Shown here: positions 32,269 through 42,546 of the stretch, one piece after another
Layout of the letters: every line of letters starts with the position of its first letter
How positions within the stretch are numbered: position 1 is the stretch's first letter
Assembly: GCA_964016985.1 (NCBI GenBank)
Contig: OZ024827.1
Location: 16,373,374 to 16,437,373 of the forward strand
Reading direction: 5' to 3'
Origin: Anodontia alba
Taxonomy: Eukaryota; Mollusca; Bivalvia; Lucinida; Lucinidae
Length of the DNA stretch: 64,000 nt
Notes under the pieces: generated by a model
Told to the model about the DNA's origin: nothing
Databases searched by the model: none
The model's input: only the letters and a program-made list of their open reading frames with translations
Position numbers and translations under genes: made by a program

Positions 32269-34737
32269 TTGACGTAATTGCGAAAAATCTTCCAAGTGTA
32301 TCAAGTCCTCTTACAGTGATAGACGATCTGTATCAAGTCATTTTCCACTTCTCTCTTCAGACAAGAGTAAAACTGGACTTAAAGCACACATTCTTATGAC
32401 ATCATGAAACATAAACTTGTTATTAAAGGGAATGGATAAAAATGGAAAAAAAATGCCCGCCATTTTTTGTCTCTGTAAAGGTCTTTACCTATACTTTTAT
32501 CTCTTGGATTAATGCACGGTTTTAGAATAAGATTTTTCAGAATATAAGGATAAAAACGACATTTTCGCCTTATTTATTCTGTTATTCAGATATGTTACGT
32601 AGATAATTCTTTTATCTGCAATCTTGCTAACCAATACACATCAACTCAAGAATATTCGTATATTTAGAAGATCAAAATTATAGCTTGCTACATTAATTTT
32701 TGTTTATGATATTTGTTTATGACATTCAAATCTATTTAAAATCATGGCACATTATGCAGCTGACCACAAAGTCTTTCTGTTACATGTTTAACATTACATT
32801 AACATTATTTCTAATTAAACACTATTGGTATACTCTTTGTCTTATGCCAAAAAGTGAATGTATTTAATACCAGAGTAGCATTTACATGTAGCCCCGATTA
32901 AAAGAAACTGTACACTATCATAACCTGCCGCAGTACATATAGAGCCTGTGTATACAGCAATGACTGGTCAATGTCTTCCCTGTGTGCTCAATGAATAGCA
33001 AAGGACGTCAGCTTTCTGCAAAGACTGAGCAGACAAACAGGCTGATCTGAGTCTTCGACAAGTGCACAAGTCAGTTGTTAGTTTTATAATGCTGCAGCTA
33101 AAATGCATTAAGATAACATAAAGTAAATCATATAGAACTTTGCCTCATGGTAATGATTTCCCCCAACACAAACAGTGTTGCTTTATATTTTAAATAAATG
33201 GAAAACAATAATCCTTAAAGATAAGTGTGTAACATTAGGCACATGCATGAAAACATGCATAACACAATGAAGTTAAGTATGTAATAGAGCAATTCAGTGA
33301 CCTTAGCATCTTCAGAGATTAATTCCACTCTTGTGTTGAAAACAAAAATGGTATGCAATTTGATTCTCATCTTTTACATGCATACATTTGTACATTTTTC
33401 TGTTGTAACATAAACTACCGGTACTTAGCTAAAAGTCGTGAACAAAACTCAGACAAATACTGCTGGACATAATTAGCTATAGTCAGCATTACATATCTAC
33501 ATATGACTTTGAAATTAACTTTATGTAGAGACCTGGAAAAGCTATTTTTTTTTGTGTCAGAATATGCATTCTGAGCAGCAGAAGTTGTATTCTAAGCACA
33601 AGAGTATGTCTCAAATATGTAAATTTGAAGACTGATCAATGTCTGGGCAGACGCTAAATGGCCTTAAAGAACATGGGAATATTATTATAGGAACTGGTTT
33701 GTCTTTTTTTCGTTGGGTCAGTCTTTAGATGCACAATAAAAGTTGTAACATTCTAAGTGGAGATATGCGAGGAAGCTGATTAAAAATAGCAGTTATAAGT
33801 GTGTTACACACGTTACCAGACATGTTTGGTAAATGATAATATCTTTTTATGGCATTTTATATTGGTAGTAAACTATTAACCTCAACAGAATCATTGACCA
33901 TCAGCAGGTACTAAGTCATTGTCATGTCTGAAATTGCAATTAAAATAATTAAAAAAAAAAGTTTGTTTGTTTTTTTATTTATTTATTTTTTTTTTTTACT
34001 TTATTTCATTATAATTTTTGGCAGCTTAATCTAATCCACAGACTCGTAAGGCATATAAGGCTCAGAGACACACCCAATCCTATCAGTTATGTTATATTTT
34101 CACCATTTATATAAGGCTCAGAGACACAACCAATCTTATCAGTTGTTTTATACTATCACCATTTAGACAATCAAGTACACGGTTTGGAGGTCCATTATAA
34201 AGTAATAAAGAGAATTGAAATCAGTAAGATTAATGTTGTTGTGCGTTATTCATTACTTATATCACTAATAATATTTGTAGCAAGACTTTTTGTATAATGT
34301 GAATAAATTTCTAGTCACTGACTGGTCAGAGTCGTCCAAAACGTTGTATCAGGAAACTTATATATGAGGTTTATGACTTTTAGTAACGTGTATAACTTCA
34401 GCATATTAAGATACCATTGCCTAAAAAATCACATGCACTGGTAGCAAATAGCATGCTAGTAAGCAAGAATATGGTTTCTTTAGTATTTACACCAAAGTGT
34501 TTTATTGTTTTGAGGGTAACGTTGGTAACATGGCTGTTACACGCAAACGCCCCCATCACCAGAGGGCTAACATATTTCATTTTGTTTCTTATATAATGTA
34601 GTTTCAGAAAAAAACAAAGTGTATGAAATTGCCCCTTGGGGTTGAGGTGGAGGGGGCGGGGAGGGTGGGTAGGGGATTTATAGCCGACCCAAGCTCTAAA
34701 CAGTTCCCTGTATCTATTTACTAGACAAACGGCATTT
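32269..34737. other. Large intron, mostly unique AT-rich DNA
   Basis: Contains a scrap of family F near 33020-33070 ('gctgatctgagtcttcg'), T/A-rich tracts (33950-34000) and the duplication at 34057. No exon-like segment was recognised. Confidence 0.4.
34057..34168. repeat. Tandem duplication, unit about 55 bp
   Basis: Two copies of 'ataaggctcagagacacamc', 'caatcytatcagttrtktta' and 'tatyttcaccattta', separated by only a few bases. Confidence 0.75.
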
Positions 34738-34935
34738 AACGCTTCGCATACTTGGTAAAACTTTCAGCGGACAATATTTTGAAACATTTTTTCCTATAAA
34801 ATAGGTTTTGACATTTCGTGCAAATTATCTCCTGAGGAGAAAATATGCATGAAACGTAACAACCCATTTTCTGGGAAAATATCATATTTGTCGTCTGCTG
34901 AATTAGCACAGAAGGTTGTAAAAGTTAATGACAAT
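34738..34935. mobile_element. Family D MITE
   Basis: 'aacgcttcgcatacttggt' at the left; hairpin at 34795-34870 (GACATTTCGTGCAAATTATC and partner); 'gtcgtctgctgaattagcac' at the right. Confidence 0.6.
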
Positions 34936-34954
34936 ATTGATTTGAACGGGCCTA

Positions 34955-35375
34955 TTGTGGTATCCTTGAAAATGCATTTCTGCTCATGTATATGCTAGAG
35001 GGCGCAAGCAGTGTTACAAAGTTCATTACTGCTTATAAAGAGTCTCAATAAAACCGAGACTCCTATTTTCTCTATGTAATGTGTTCTTTGTTTCCAAAGG
35101 TAACCGTTAGATTTTGTTTTATTTCATTGCAGCTGGTACCAGTGCCGTGTGGCGGTCGTAGACGTCTCTCTGTACTTCACGATAGCGTAGAATATATTTT
35201 TTATTCCATTCGAGATCACATGACCCATTGTGGTATCTTTGAAAATGGAGTCTACTCATGTATACGCGTAAGCAATGTTGCAAACTTCATTACTGCTAAT
35301 AAAGAGTCTCAATAAAACCGAGACTCCAATTTTCTATCTGTAGTGTGTTCTTTGTTTCCAAAGGCAACTTTTTTT
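34955..35375. repeat. Direct duplication with AATAAA, LTR-like
   Basis: Two blocks about 265 bp apart (34955-35110 and 35225-35375) share 'tgtggtatctttgaaaatg', 'cattactgctaataaagagt', 'ctcaataaaaccgagactcc' and 'gtgttctttgtttccaaagg'. The poly(A) signal and the gag-like end suggest LTR fragments, but this is weak. A third scrap is at 43445-43485. Confidence 0.4.
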
Positions 35376-35428
35376 TTGAGTTTTATCCAAGCACTTCAGA
35401 AAAATCAAACTTCTACTGGCTTTCTTAC

Positions 35429-35658
35429 CGTTGCAGTCGACATATCAGTTCCTTTGATATTGGTATATATTCCATGTGTTGGAAGATACCCAGCATCGTA
35501 TATTATCAAGGTAAACAAATCTCCAGGCAGTGTACTCCATTGTAAGGAAGGAAGAAAGCGGGTGTACCAGGGGCTAGTTACTAGACCCGATAAGGGATCA
35601 ACGTCTTGGATCAAAGTTGTATTCACTGTGTAAGAATTTCCACACCCCGTGTAATTTC
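35429..35658 (-). CDS. PEBP unit 1, degenerate DPDxP exon
   Basis: 230 bp, acceptor CTGCAACAG, donor ACG|GTAAGA; two bases complete the split Gly codon from the previous exon, and it leaves in phase 0. Peptide pieces: YTGCGNSYTVNTTLIQDVDP, then SPWYTRFLPSLQWSTLPGD and LFTLIIYDAGYLPTHGIYTN. The last aligns with YTLIMVDPDIPAS...HWLVTN of unit 2, ending in the same DMSTA/NMSTG motif. In it D-P-D-x-P has become Y-D-A-G and the HWLV segment is shortened. N-glycosylation sequons (NYT, NTT) fit a secreted protein. Confidence 0.8.
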
Positions 35659-35679
35659 CTGTTGCAGAAAAAATAATCT

Positions 35680-35862
35680 TCAGCATGCTAGGAAAATAAT
35701 CAGCAGTCGACATTTTGAAAATATTTCTTAATTTTACAAAAAAAGTAGTGCAGAGACTATTTGCATGAAACGTCAGAGCCTATTTTCTTTGAAAAATAAG
35801 AAAAAAATATCATCGGTTTGTTATCTGCTGAATTTGCATAGAGAGTGATACAGATTATAACT
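35680..35862. mobile_element. Family D MITE
   Basis: It lies about 20 bp upstream (in gene sense) of the 35658 acceptor: 'ctaggaaaataatcagcagt', a reduced hairpin, 'gttatctgctgaatttgcat' and 'agagagtgata'. Confidence 0.55.
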
Positions 35863-36099
35863 CTAAGATGTCCATACACATCCACTGCTACGCTGTTGCA
35901 CTGAGACTGTAATTTTTGATATTAATAAATTTCAGAACTCCATGACACAAACAAAATATATTTAAAAAAATATTTTTTATTCTTACTTTACTAGACAAAA
36001 ATAACCCGGGATCTTAATTATTTGTATAATCTTGTAGACCTTATGAGATTCAAAAACTTGCAAATTTGTGCAGAAAAGGCAAAATCGTACAGATAAACA

Positions 36100-36465
36100 T
36101 ACAGTATAACCTCAAGGGCTCGAACACGGATGGCTCGTTTACCGTGGATGATTCGAACTATTTTTTTAAGTCCCTACAAAATGCTTCCAATAGCTCAAGA
36201 AAACAAATATTTATGGATTTTTTTTTCTTATTTTATCATGAAATTGTATGTTGTGTGTACTCATTAGAATCGCCTCATCGAGGCGATTCTAATGAGTATC
36301 CTCAACATACAATCACTGTGTAGAAAATCGAAAATATTTCCCTAAATTATCGCTATTTGCTTCCTGAACTGGTGCCATGATTACCCCTCAGTGGCTCGAA
36401 CTACCCATGTCTCGAACGAATTTCCATGGTCCCAAAGATGTTCGAGCCATTGAGGTTCGACTGTA
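36100..36465 (-). mobile_element. Family B MITE, reverse
   Basis: It runs from TACAGTATAACCTCAAGGGC to TTGAGGTTCGACTGTA. Very clean hairpin at 36236-36315 (GTACTCATTAGAATCGCC and its complement). Confidence 0.8.
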
Positions 36466-36990
36466 GTAACAAGCTTTACCAGATCACTGAACAATAAATA
36501 ATAGCATTGCTAGAGCGTATGTACTGTGTCTGGGTCACATAATAATTCTTAATGGAAAACATAGATTAATACCGGCAATGTTTGACAAATGATTGGATGT
36601 ATACCCAAATATATCTGTATCTTGATAAAAATATACATATACATATCGTACATTTATCTGCAAGAAAAATCCAAATCTATTTTAATTCTATTTATTTCTA
36701 TTTTCTAAAAAGTTAACCGTCCCTCCAAAATAAATAAAATACGGCTTCTGTAAGAAAAAGCTATTTACGATATGACAACTTTTTCTTCTTTGAAGAACAT
36801 ATGTTTTCCTAAAAATCGAAATATAATGGTACACCGGCAGAAATCTTGTAAGCTAGGACAATCCGCTAAAATTAAGCTGATTGCCTACGATACCATCAGA
36901 GGTCCTTCTATAATGTAACAAAAGAATCTGATGCCAGCCGTGATAATTTTAAAGCATTTCCTGGTATCAGTGTCGGAAGGTTACTTACGA
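36466..36990. other. Intron DNA, nothing recognised
   Basis: AT-rich unique sequence within the intron between exons 2 and 3. Confidence 0.4.
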
Positions 36991-36994
36991 GGGT

Positions 36995-37150
36995 ACGCCA
37001 AATGACTATGCTCTGAAGGAGATAATTTCCATGAAATGTCAGAGCCGATTTTTCTAAATAAATAGATAAATAAATAAAAAATAGAAAAAACAAAAAATAT
37101 CATCAATTTGTTGTCTGCTGAATTAGCCCTGAGAATAGAAAAGGTTAAAC
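36995..37150. repeat. Family D remnant
   Basis: 'aaggagataatttccatgaa', 'atgtcagagccgatttttct' and 'ttgtctgctgaattagccct' mark the right half of a D element about 45 bp from exon 2. Confidence 0.5.
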
Positions 37151-37196
37151 CTTTAGTTCATAAAGTTAACGTCTACCAAAAGGTATTTTAACATAC

Positions 37197-37466
37197 CTGG
37201 TGGGGACGTGAATTCCACTTTAAAGAATCTGTCTATAACGTTTGGATCAAAACCAGCGCCGAAAAGTCTTGGAACAGGCTTCGCTCTGGAGAGGGGTTTA
37301 AAACAATCTATGGTCCCTTCTACTGCTCCATTCGGACAGTCTTTGACGTACTGAGTTCCGAACCAGAAGGCGGAATCATTGTTGCCCATCGCCCTTATGT
37401 CTGTGAGGCACTGTTGTAGATTGTTTTGTCTGTGTGCTAGGGAACAACTAGTAGCAGAAGTTGTAC
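37197..37466 (-). CDS. PEBP gene exon 2, N-terminal domain and start of unit 1
   Basis: 270 bp, acceptor AATACAG, donor CCAG|GTATGT; phase 1 at both sides, and the first Gly codon is shared with exon 1. Just after the signal peptide comes a cysteine-bearing region of about 55 residues: CSLAHRQNNLQQCLTDIRAM, then DSAFWFGTQYVKDCPNG, to TIDCF. I do not recognise this region from other PEBPs. A segment like other PEBP starts follows: GAGFDPNVIDRFFKVEFTS corresponds to the common 'vvPDvid..p...l.V.y'. A paralogue of the first part lies at 46225-46409. Confidence 0.8.
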
Positions 37467-37517
37467 CTGTATTGGAGAGATAACATATTTATTTATGAAA
37501 AATCTAATATTAAATCT

Positions 37518-37602
37518 GATCAGAGTCAACCCGCAGTATTATCCGGGCCTTCACTGTCCGCACATTTTTTCATGGACACGTTTTCGCATGACGCGGCACA
37601 TA
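37518..37602. repeat. Family E right half
   Basis: 'gggccttcactgtccgca' and 'cacgttttcgcatgacgcgg' are the right part of E. Confidence 0.55.
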
Positions 37603-37696
37603 TGTAGCTGAGACTACCAGGATTAATGGCAACGGTTGGATATCCTTAAACCCAAGGCGGTACTTGTGTAGCAGTTCCCCGTCGTTTAGTTGTCCA

Positions 37697-37935
37697 CTTA
37701 ATTAATTAATTAATTAATTAAATTTATTTATTTATTTATTTTTAGTTCAATAAACAAAATAGATAAATAAATTATATATAAATAAATTGATTAATTAATT
37801 AATTTATTTAACCATTGACTTATTTATTTACACTATCACTACTGCCGGCGCCACCACCACCACTCTTATTATTATTATTATTATTATTAATGTTTTGATC
37901 ATGATTATTATTATTATTATTGTTGTTGTTGTTGT
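37697..37935 (+). repeat. AATT/TTTA/ATT simple repeats
   Basis: Runs of TTAA(TTAA)n, ATTT(ATTT)n and then ATT, ACC and TTG trinucleotides, in the first intron about 60 bp from exon 1. Confidence 0.85.
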
Positions 37936-37995
37936 TATGCTGTAGTAAACGTGATCGCTGAAACATAAATGATTACAAAGTGAAAAGAAGCTCAC

Positions 37996-38038
37996 CGATT
38001 AAGCAGGCCACAAAGATGAAGGTGAGGACAACTTTCAT
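37996..38038 (-). CDS. PEBP gene exon 1, signal peptide
   Basis: Starts at ATG (38038-38036) and encodes MKVVLTFIFVACLI plus the first base of a Gly codon; the donor is ATCG|GTGAGC. A basic residue followed by an uninterrupted hydrophobic core and small residues is a standard secretion signal. The protein is therefore expected outside the cell, like the OV-16/PEBP4 branch and unlike cytosolic PEBP1. The reading frame runs on without a break into exon 2. Confidence 0.85.
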
Positions 38039-38122
38039 TGTGAAGGAGTTCGCAGTCAACATATATCATCAGTGTAAGACTCCAAGTTTATGACTATTGT
38101 TGCTTTACAGACGACATACTCG

Positions 38123-38130
38123 TATATATA
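38123..38130 (-). promoter_or_regulatory. TATA box of the PEBP gene
   Basis: TATATATA (minus strand, within 'actatatatacgag'), 85-92 bp upstream of the ATG. Transcription would start near 38095, giving a short 5' UTR. A family D MITE begins about 35 bp upstream. Confidence 0.6.
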
Positions 38131-38164
38131 GTCCTTATCTATGAGTTCTGCGATCGTAAGGTAG

Positions 38165-38378
38165 TTAACCTTTACCGCTCTTTGGGCTAATACAGCAGAC
38201 GACAAGATAATGGTATTTTTCTTATATATCCCTGAAGTCAGATTTTGACAGTTCATACAAATTATTCTCCAACGGAGACAATTTGCATGGAATGTCAAAC
38301 TTTTTTTATGGGCTATATAAAAAAACATATTTTAAAATGTCGTCCGCTGAACTTTTTACCCAAAGTGCCAAGATTTAA
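38165..38378. mobile_element. Family D MITE at the PEBP promoter
   Basis: 'gttaacctttaccgctcttt' to 'tttttacccaaagtgccaag', hairpin 38228-38315. It occupies the region just upstream of the TATA box. Confidence 0.65.
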
Positions 38379-38573
38379 TCAAATATTCGTGATGACTGAA
38401 GGCAATAAACTGCAAATTCATTCAGTCATTCAGTCAAAATTTGGTACAGGTATAATACTGGCGGTGACTCGGGAGTAACTTTTGGGTAATTGTGGTAGTA
38501 CAGATGTGTGGCCCAGTATTTCGAAATCTACCCCATTCATACACCGGGCCTCTAAAAATAAAATAACCTCCCC

Positions 38574-38628
38574 CCCCCCCCCCCCCCCCCCCCCCACCCC
38601 AAAAAAAAAAAAAAAAAAAAAAAAAAAA
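38574..38628. repeat. Poly(C)-poly(A) tract
   Basis: About 22 C, ACCCC and then about 28 A. On the minus strand this is a T run followed by a G run, the same order as at 14574-14668. Confidence 0.85.
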
Positions 38629-38696
38629 CAGAAAAAACAGGCTCATTCATATACGTGACAGTCTGATGCACTGACCTACTCAACTACTTCCCTTCA

Positions 38697-38900
38697 ACGC
38701 TAAGCACTCTGGGTAAGATTTTCAACAGACGATATACTGAAATACTTTTCTTATTTTTTCCCCACAAAACTAGATTTGATATTTCATGCATATTGTCTCC
38801 GTTAGAGACAATTTGTATGAAATGTCAAATCTTGTTTTCTGAGAAAAATAAGAAAAGAAAAATGATCAATTTGTCATCTGCTGAATTTGCAAATTAACCC
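38697..38900. mobile_element. Family D MITE, well preserved
   Basis: 'aacgctaagcactctgggta' at the left. The hairpin 38755-38850 has perfect GATATTTCATGCATATTGTC-type arms. The right arm ends 'atctgctgaatttgca' and is part of the duplication below. Confidence 0.65.
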
Positions 38901-39258
38901 CTCTGTGAATATACCTGGATGCCATAAAAATGGGGCCTTTCACATACGTATCAAGAGACCTCCGGTCAGTCATATACCTTTTGTTTAAAAAAGAGGGATC
39001 AATAAAATAAAGGCGAGCACTGAAAGGAGGGGGTGGGGAGGGCACTCAGTACATAAGAAAAGAAAAATGATCAATTTGTCATCTGCTGAATTTGCAAATT
39101 AACCCCTCCGTGAGTATACCTGGATGCCATAAAAATGGGGCCTTTCACATACGTATCAAGAGACCTCCGGTCAGTCATATACCTTTTGTTTAAAAAAGAG
39201 GGATCAATAAAATAAAGGCAAGCACTGAAAGGAGGGGGTGGGGGAGGGCACTCAGTAC
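38851..39258. repeat. Recent tandem duplication, unit 205 bp
   Basis: Two units starting at 38851 and 39056 both read 'agaaaagaaaaatgatcaat' and both end 'gagggcactcagta'. Differences are few, so the duplication is young. It copies the right arm of the D element together with flanking DNA. Confidence 0.9.
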
Positions 39259-39412
39259 GCACATCCATACAATAACCATTATTAGGAAGTTACTCGCAAC
39301 GAGAACGGTAATAATGTTTCTATATATATATATCTAAACTTTCTGTCAAAGAGAAGTGTATGGAAAAGATAGGTTACAGACCTTAAGCCTTATAGACCAG
39401 GCCAGATACTGT

Positions 39413-39472
39413 TGCAAACAGTGTAGATCCAGTTGAGACGGCTCAGGATCTACACTGTTTGCCATTCTGTTC
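39413..39472. repeat. Family C core only
   Basis: AACAGTGTAGATCC...GGATCTACACTGTTTGCC without recognisable arms. Confidence 0.55.
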
Positions 39473-39670
39473 CTCATAGTCGAACTGCAACGGGTCTGCG
39501 CATCCACACAGTCTTCACAGGGTCTTCTTTGTTTGTCGATGCATTCTATAGTATCAAATAATTCTGTAAGCAGATAAAAAGCCGTCACAGTCGGGTTTCT
39601 CAATTCATGTATTTTGCCAAAAAACAAAACAAAAAAAAAAAAAAATAATAATAATAATAATCATACAATC

Positions 39671-39968
39671 AGAGCTCACTTGGATGCGCCGTCCGACTGG
39701 AGACCAGGAGGTCGCGGGTTCAACCCCCGCCGAGGTCGGCAACATTCTTTCGCGGAGATTGCTCATGAAATATTTTCTACGGTCATTCTCTCCCTTCCGC
39801 TGATTCAAGAAGGGCAGTTGTCAGTTTCTGGCGAAAGAATGTGCACAATACTGGTTAACCGCATAGAGGACTAAGCCTGCCCAGTAAACGTGTGGTTAGG
39901 TAAATTGACCGCGCTCGACATGACCCCATTGGGTTGACTGGGCCGTAAAACCTCAACACAAACAAAAT
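39671..39968 (+). repeat. tRNA-derived SINE, best copy
   Basis: The tRNA-like head has 'gcgccgtccgactggagacc' and a strong box B, GGGTTCAACCCCC (39717-39729). The body has 'gaagggcagttgtcagtttc' and 'gaaagaatgtgcacaatac', and the tail is 'gggccgtaaaacctcaacac' plus 'aaacaaaat'. Other copies: 1-126 (reverse), 8833-9132 and 52980-53243 (reverse). Confidence 0.8.
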
Positions 39969-40422
39969 CAGAAAGATATGCGGCTGGGTTTTTATATACA
40001 TAAAACTTAGATATTGGTTCATACAAAACCGTTTCGAAACGATTCCATTTTGGAAAAATGCATGCATTTTCATGATAGTGGTTTAGAGTTGTTCCAAGTA
40101 ACTGTAATAAGTTCTATTAAGCGTGTAGTACACAGGTATATACTAACAGGTACAATACACCCAACTCGTAATAAATTTATCTGTTAAGTAGATGTCTGAA
40201 TATAAAGTAGCACTGACTGTTTAAAATTATTGTCGCGTTTTGTAAAACCGCGTGCATTTTATGGAATTTTGATGATCATTTTTGTTTGCGGAATGTTCGT
40301 CACTTATAATATTAGGTCTTCATACATTCTTACCTAATAAAGTTCGGCAACACAGGTTTCCAAATTATGGCCATCAAGAAATGCGCGGCGATTTCCATAC
40401 ACATACATCTTTAAGACTTACC
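39969..40422. other. No gene recognised
   Basis: Unique AT-rich sequence. No splice-flanked peptide or shared repeat. Confidence 0.4.
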
Positions 40423-40689
40423 ATTACGAAAACACACCTATACAAATATATAGAAAATGTCATCTCCAAAAACTGAAACTTTTCTGGTAAAAAAAACTGT
40501 GATATTTTTCCATATTTCTGTTCAAAACATAGATTGTGGGTACTCGTTAGAGGCGGTTCTAACGAGTACCCACAATCTATGTTTTTGAGCAGAAATAAGA
40601 AAAATAATGTATACCCCTATAAACCCCACTTTTACTGTATAAAAGTGGGGTTTAAGGGGGTCAAAATTATATAGGCATGTTTTCGTGAT
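40423..40689 (-). mobile_element. Family A MITE, shortened hairpin tip
   Basis: The tip has lost about 17 bp ('ctcgttagaggcggttctaa'), leaving one arm of the CGCCTCG repeat. Ends are normal. Confidence 0.75.
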
Positions 40690-41410
40690 GGTAAGTACAA
40701 TACACTGTTCTATACGGATACTTTGTACAAAAAAAAAACAAAAAAAAAAAACATAAATACGAACGCCCGAAAGATGCCTGACAAAAATATAAAATGTGCC
40801 CTTCAAAATGGTGTCAAAAAATTTGCAATCAAACGTCTTCTTACAGGCTTATCGTAGCGGCCATATTGGACGAAAAAAATCGAACGTATTTCGGTGTTAA
40901 TCAATTTCTACAGACCTTCTAATAAATGCTATAAAAAACGGTAGAAGGTTTATTTGAAATGCAGTTTGCATGCGAAACTTAAAAATTGTTGACAGAGAGA
41001 AAAAACAGGGTAATCTCCCTTAAATGCGGGAAACAGTCGGAGTATAACTCATGACTTCATGTTTGTATATGTGCATGAGAAAATAAACATTCTGCTTTCT
41101 GTTTTGAGTATTTTGTCTTTTTTATGATTTTAATCGGAGTTAACAATTTGGTAAGTATCAACTGGACCTCCATAGAAACGTGCAAGTTTGTGCGAAAAGC
41201 AATATATGCAAATGTCCTATACAGTTGTTTTATATATAGACAAGTCAAGGCTTTCTTCCTATATCGAAATAAATCGTATATATTTCCGATTCTTGGGTTA
41301 GTAAAAGTTGAGTTCTGGCACATGTACTATTATGGGGATATGGCAAAAGGGCACTTTTCTCTCATTGCGCAACAAACGAATTGATACGTTACTCTTGAAA
41401 TAAAATCAAC
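40690..41410. other. No gene recognised
   Basis: A-rich tract at 40730-40755, otherwise unique DNA. Confidence 0.4.
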
Positions 41411-41649
41411 TGGGTCGCGCCATGCGAAACCGTATCTTCGGGCACATGCAGACAGTGAAGGCACAACAACTTGCGCATCCGCGCAGTCTGATCGTGGCCT
41501 TCGCTGTCTGCAAACAAAATAATTTGACAAGTACAGAATATTTCTTTGGAGAACAAATGCCCGGATGAGACTGCGCGCATTTGCAGGATGATATCAATCC
41601 GCACTTTTTTTTCGCCTGCTCGAAGCACTTTTTCGTTTGACGCGGCCCA
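41411..41649. mobile_element. Family E MITE
   Basis: It runs from TGGGTCGCGCCATGCGAAAC to TTTTTCGTTTGACGCGGCCC. Inner hairpin with 'ctgcaaacaaaataatt'. Confidence 0.7.
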
Positions 41650-42017
41650 ACTGACGCCAAAATTAACGTTGGCAACAATGCACATTGAATTATTTCATTT
41701 AGATTTGATTTAGAATATATTTCTTTCCTTATGAAATCAAAAGACTTTTAGTTTTATTAGATTGAAACTTCCATTTCATTTTATTTTTGTGTACCCAGAC
41801 CTCTCTGACATTTTACTGGCGAATCCTCGTTTTATATCTTGTTATCTAGAAACAGAGAAACAAACATCAAAATTGAGAAAGCCACTAAACTATTAAAGAA
41901 AAGACTTTATCAAACAGTTTGTCCATGACCTCACCATGACCCGTCCGAGTGTCTTGATTAGATGTCTGAACTGCATTTTGACATTTTGGTTGCAGAGTGA
42001 AGTTTCTTAGCGTAGTC

Positions 42018-42320
42018 ATTACGAAAACATGCCTATTCAAATACATTGAAAATTTTACAACCAAAAAAGGAAACTTTTCAGACAAAAAAATCTGATATTT
42101 TTCATATTTCTGCTCAAAACATAGATTGTGGGTACTCGTTAGATCCGCCTCGGTTCTAACGAGTATCCACAATCTATGTTTTTGAGCAGAAATAAGAAAA
42201 ATAATGTATACCCCTGTAAACCCAGTTTTGCTACATAAAAGTGGGGCTTAAGGGGGTCAAAATTATATAAGCATGTTAGTAGTATAGGGTGCCACCCTAT
42301 ACTACTCATGTTTTCGTGAT
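42018..42320 (-). mobile_element. Family A MITE with a 29-bp palindrome inside
   Basis: Ends and arms are normal, but the right terminal repeat (ATAAGCATGTTTTCGTGAT in other copies) is split by the insert at 42278-42306. Its hairpin tip is also shortened ('gatccgcctcggttc'). Confidence 0.8.
42278..42306. mobile_element. Perfect 29-bp palindrome flanked by CATGTT repeats
   Basis: AGTAGTATAGGGTG, one central C, then CACCCTATACTACT: 14-bp arms without mismatch. CATGTT occurs directly before (42272-42277) and directly after (42307-42312), although the host sequence has it only once. This is the pattern of a target-site duplication. Confidence 0.75.
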
Positions 42321-42546
42321 GTCTTGAGAATGATCTAAGCGAAGAGGAATTGCTGCAATAGAATTACCGTTTACGAACTTTTGGCAGCAATGGTTGTGTC
42401 TAAATGTAGAGAAGGAAGAGTTTATTTCAGAAACTCAGGGCAGAAAGGGGGTTAAATAGAACACTACATGATATATAGGTAAATCAGATGTACCGTATTT
42501 TGCCTCCGATGAATCTACACGTTTTTTTTATCGCTTTGACTTATCA

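Noticed and set aside
35079..35633. Plus-strand frames beginning MCSLFPK, seen three times in the window
   Set aside because: They arise from the repeated 'tgtgttctttgtttccaaag' block, and one is antisense to PEBP exon 3.
39690..39735. A tRNA gene, because of a good box B
   Set aside because: The tRNA-like part continues into a SINE body shared with three other loci, and the acceptor-stem pairing is incomplete.
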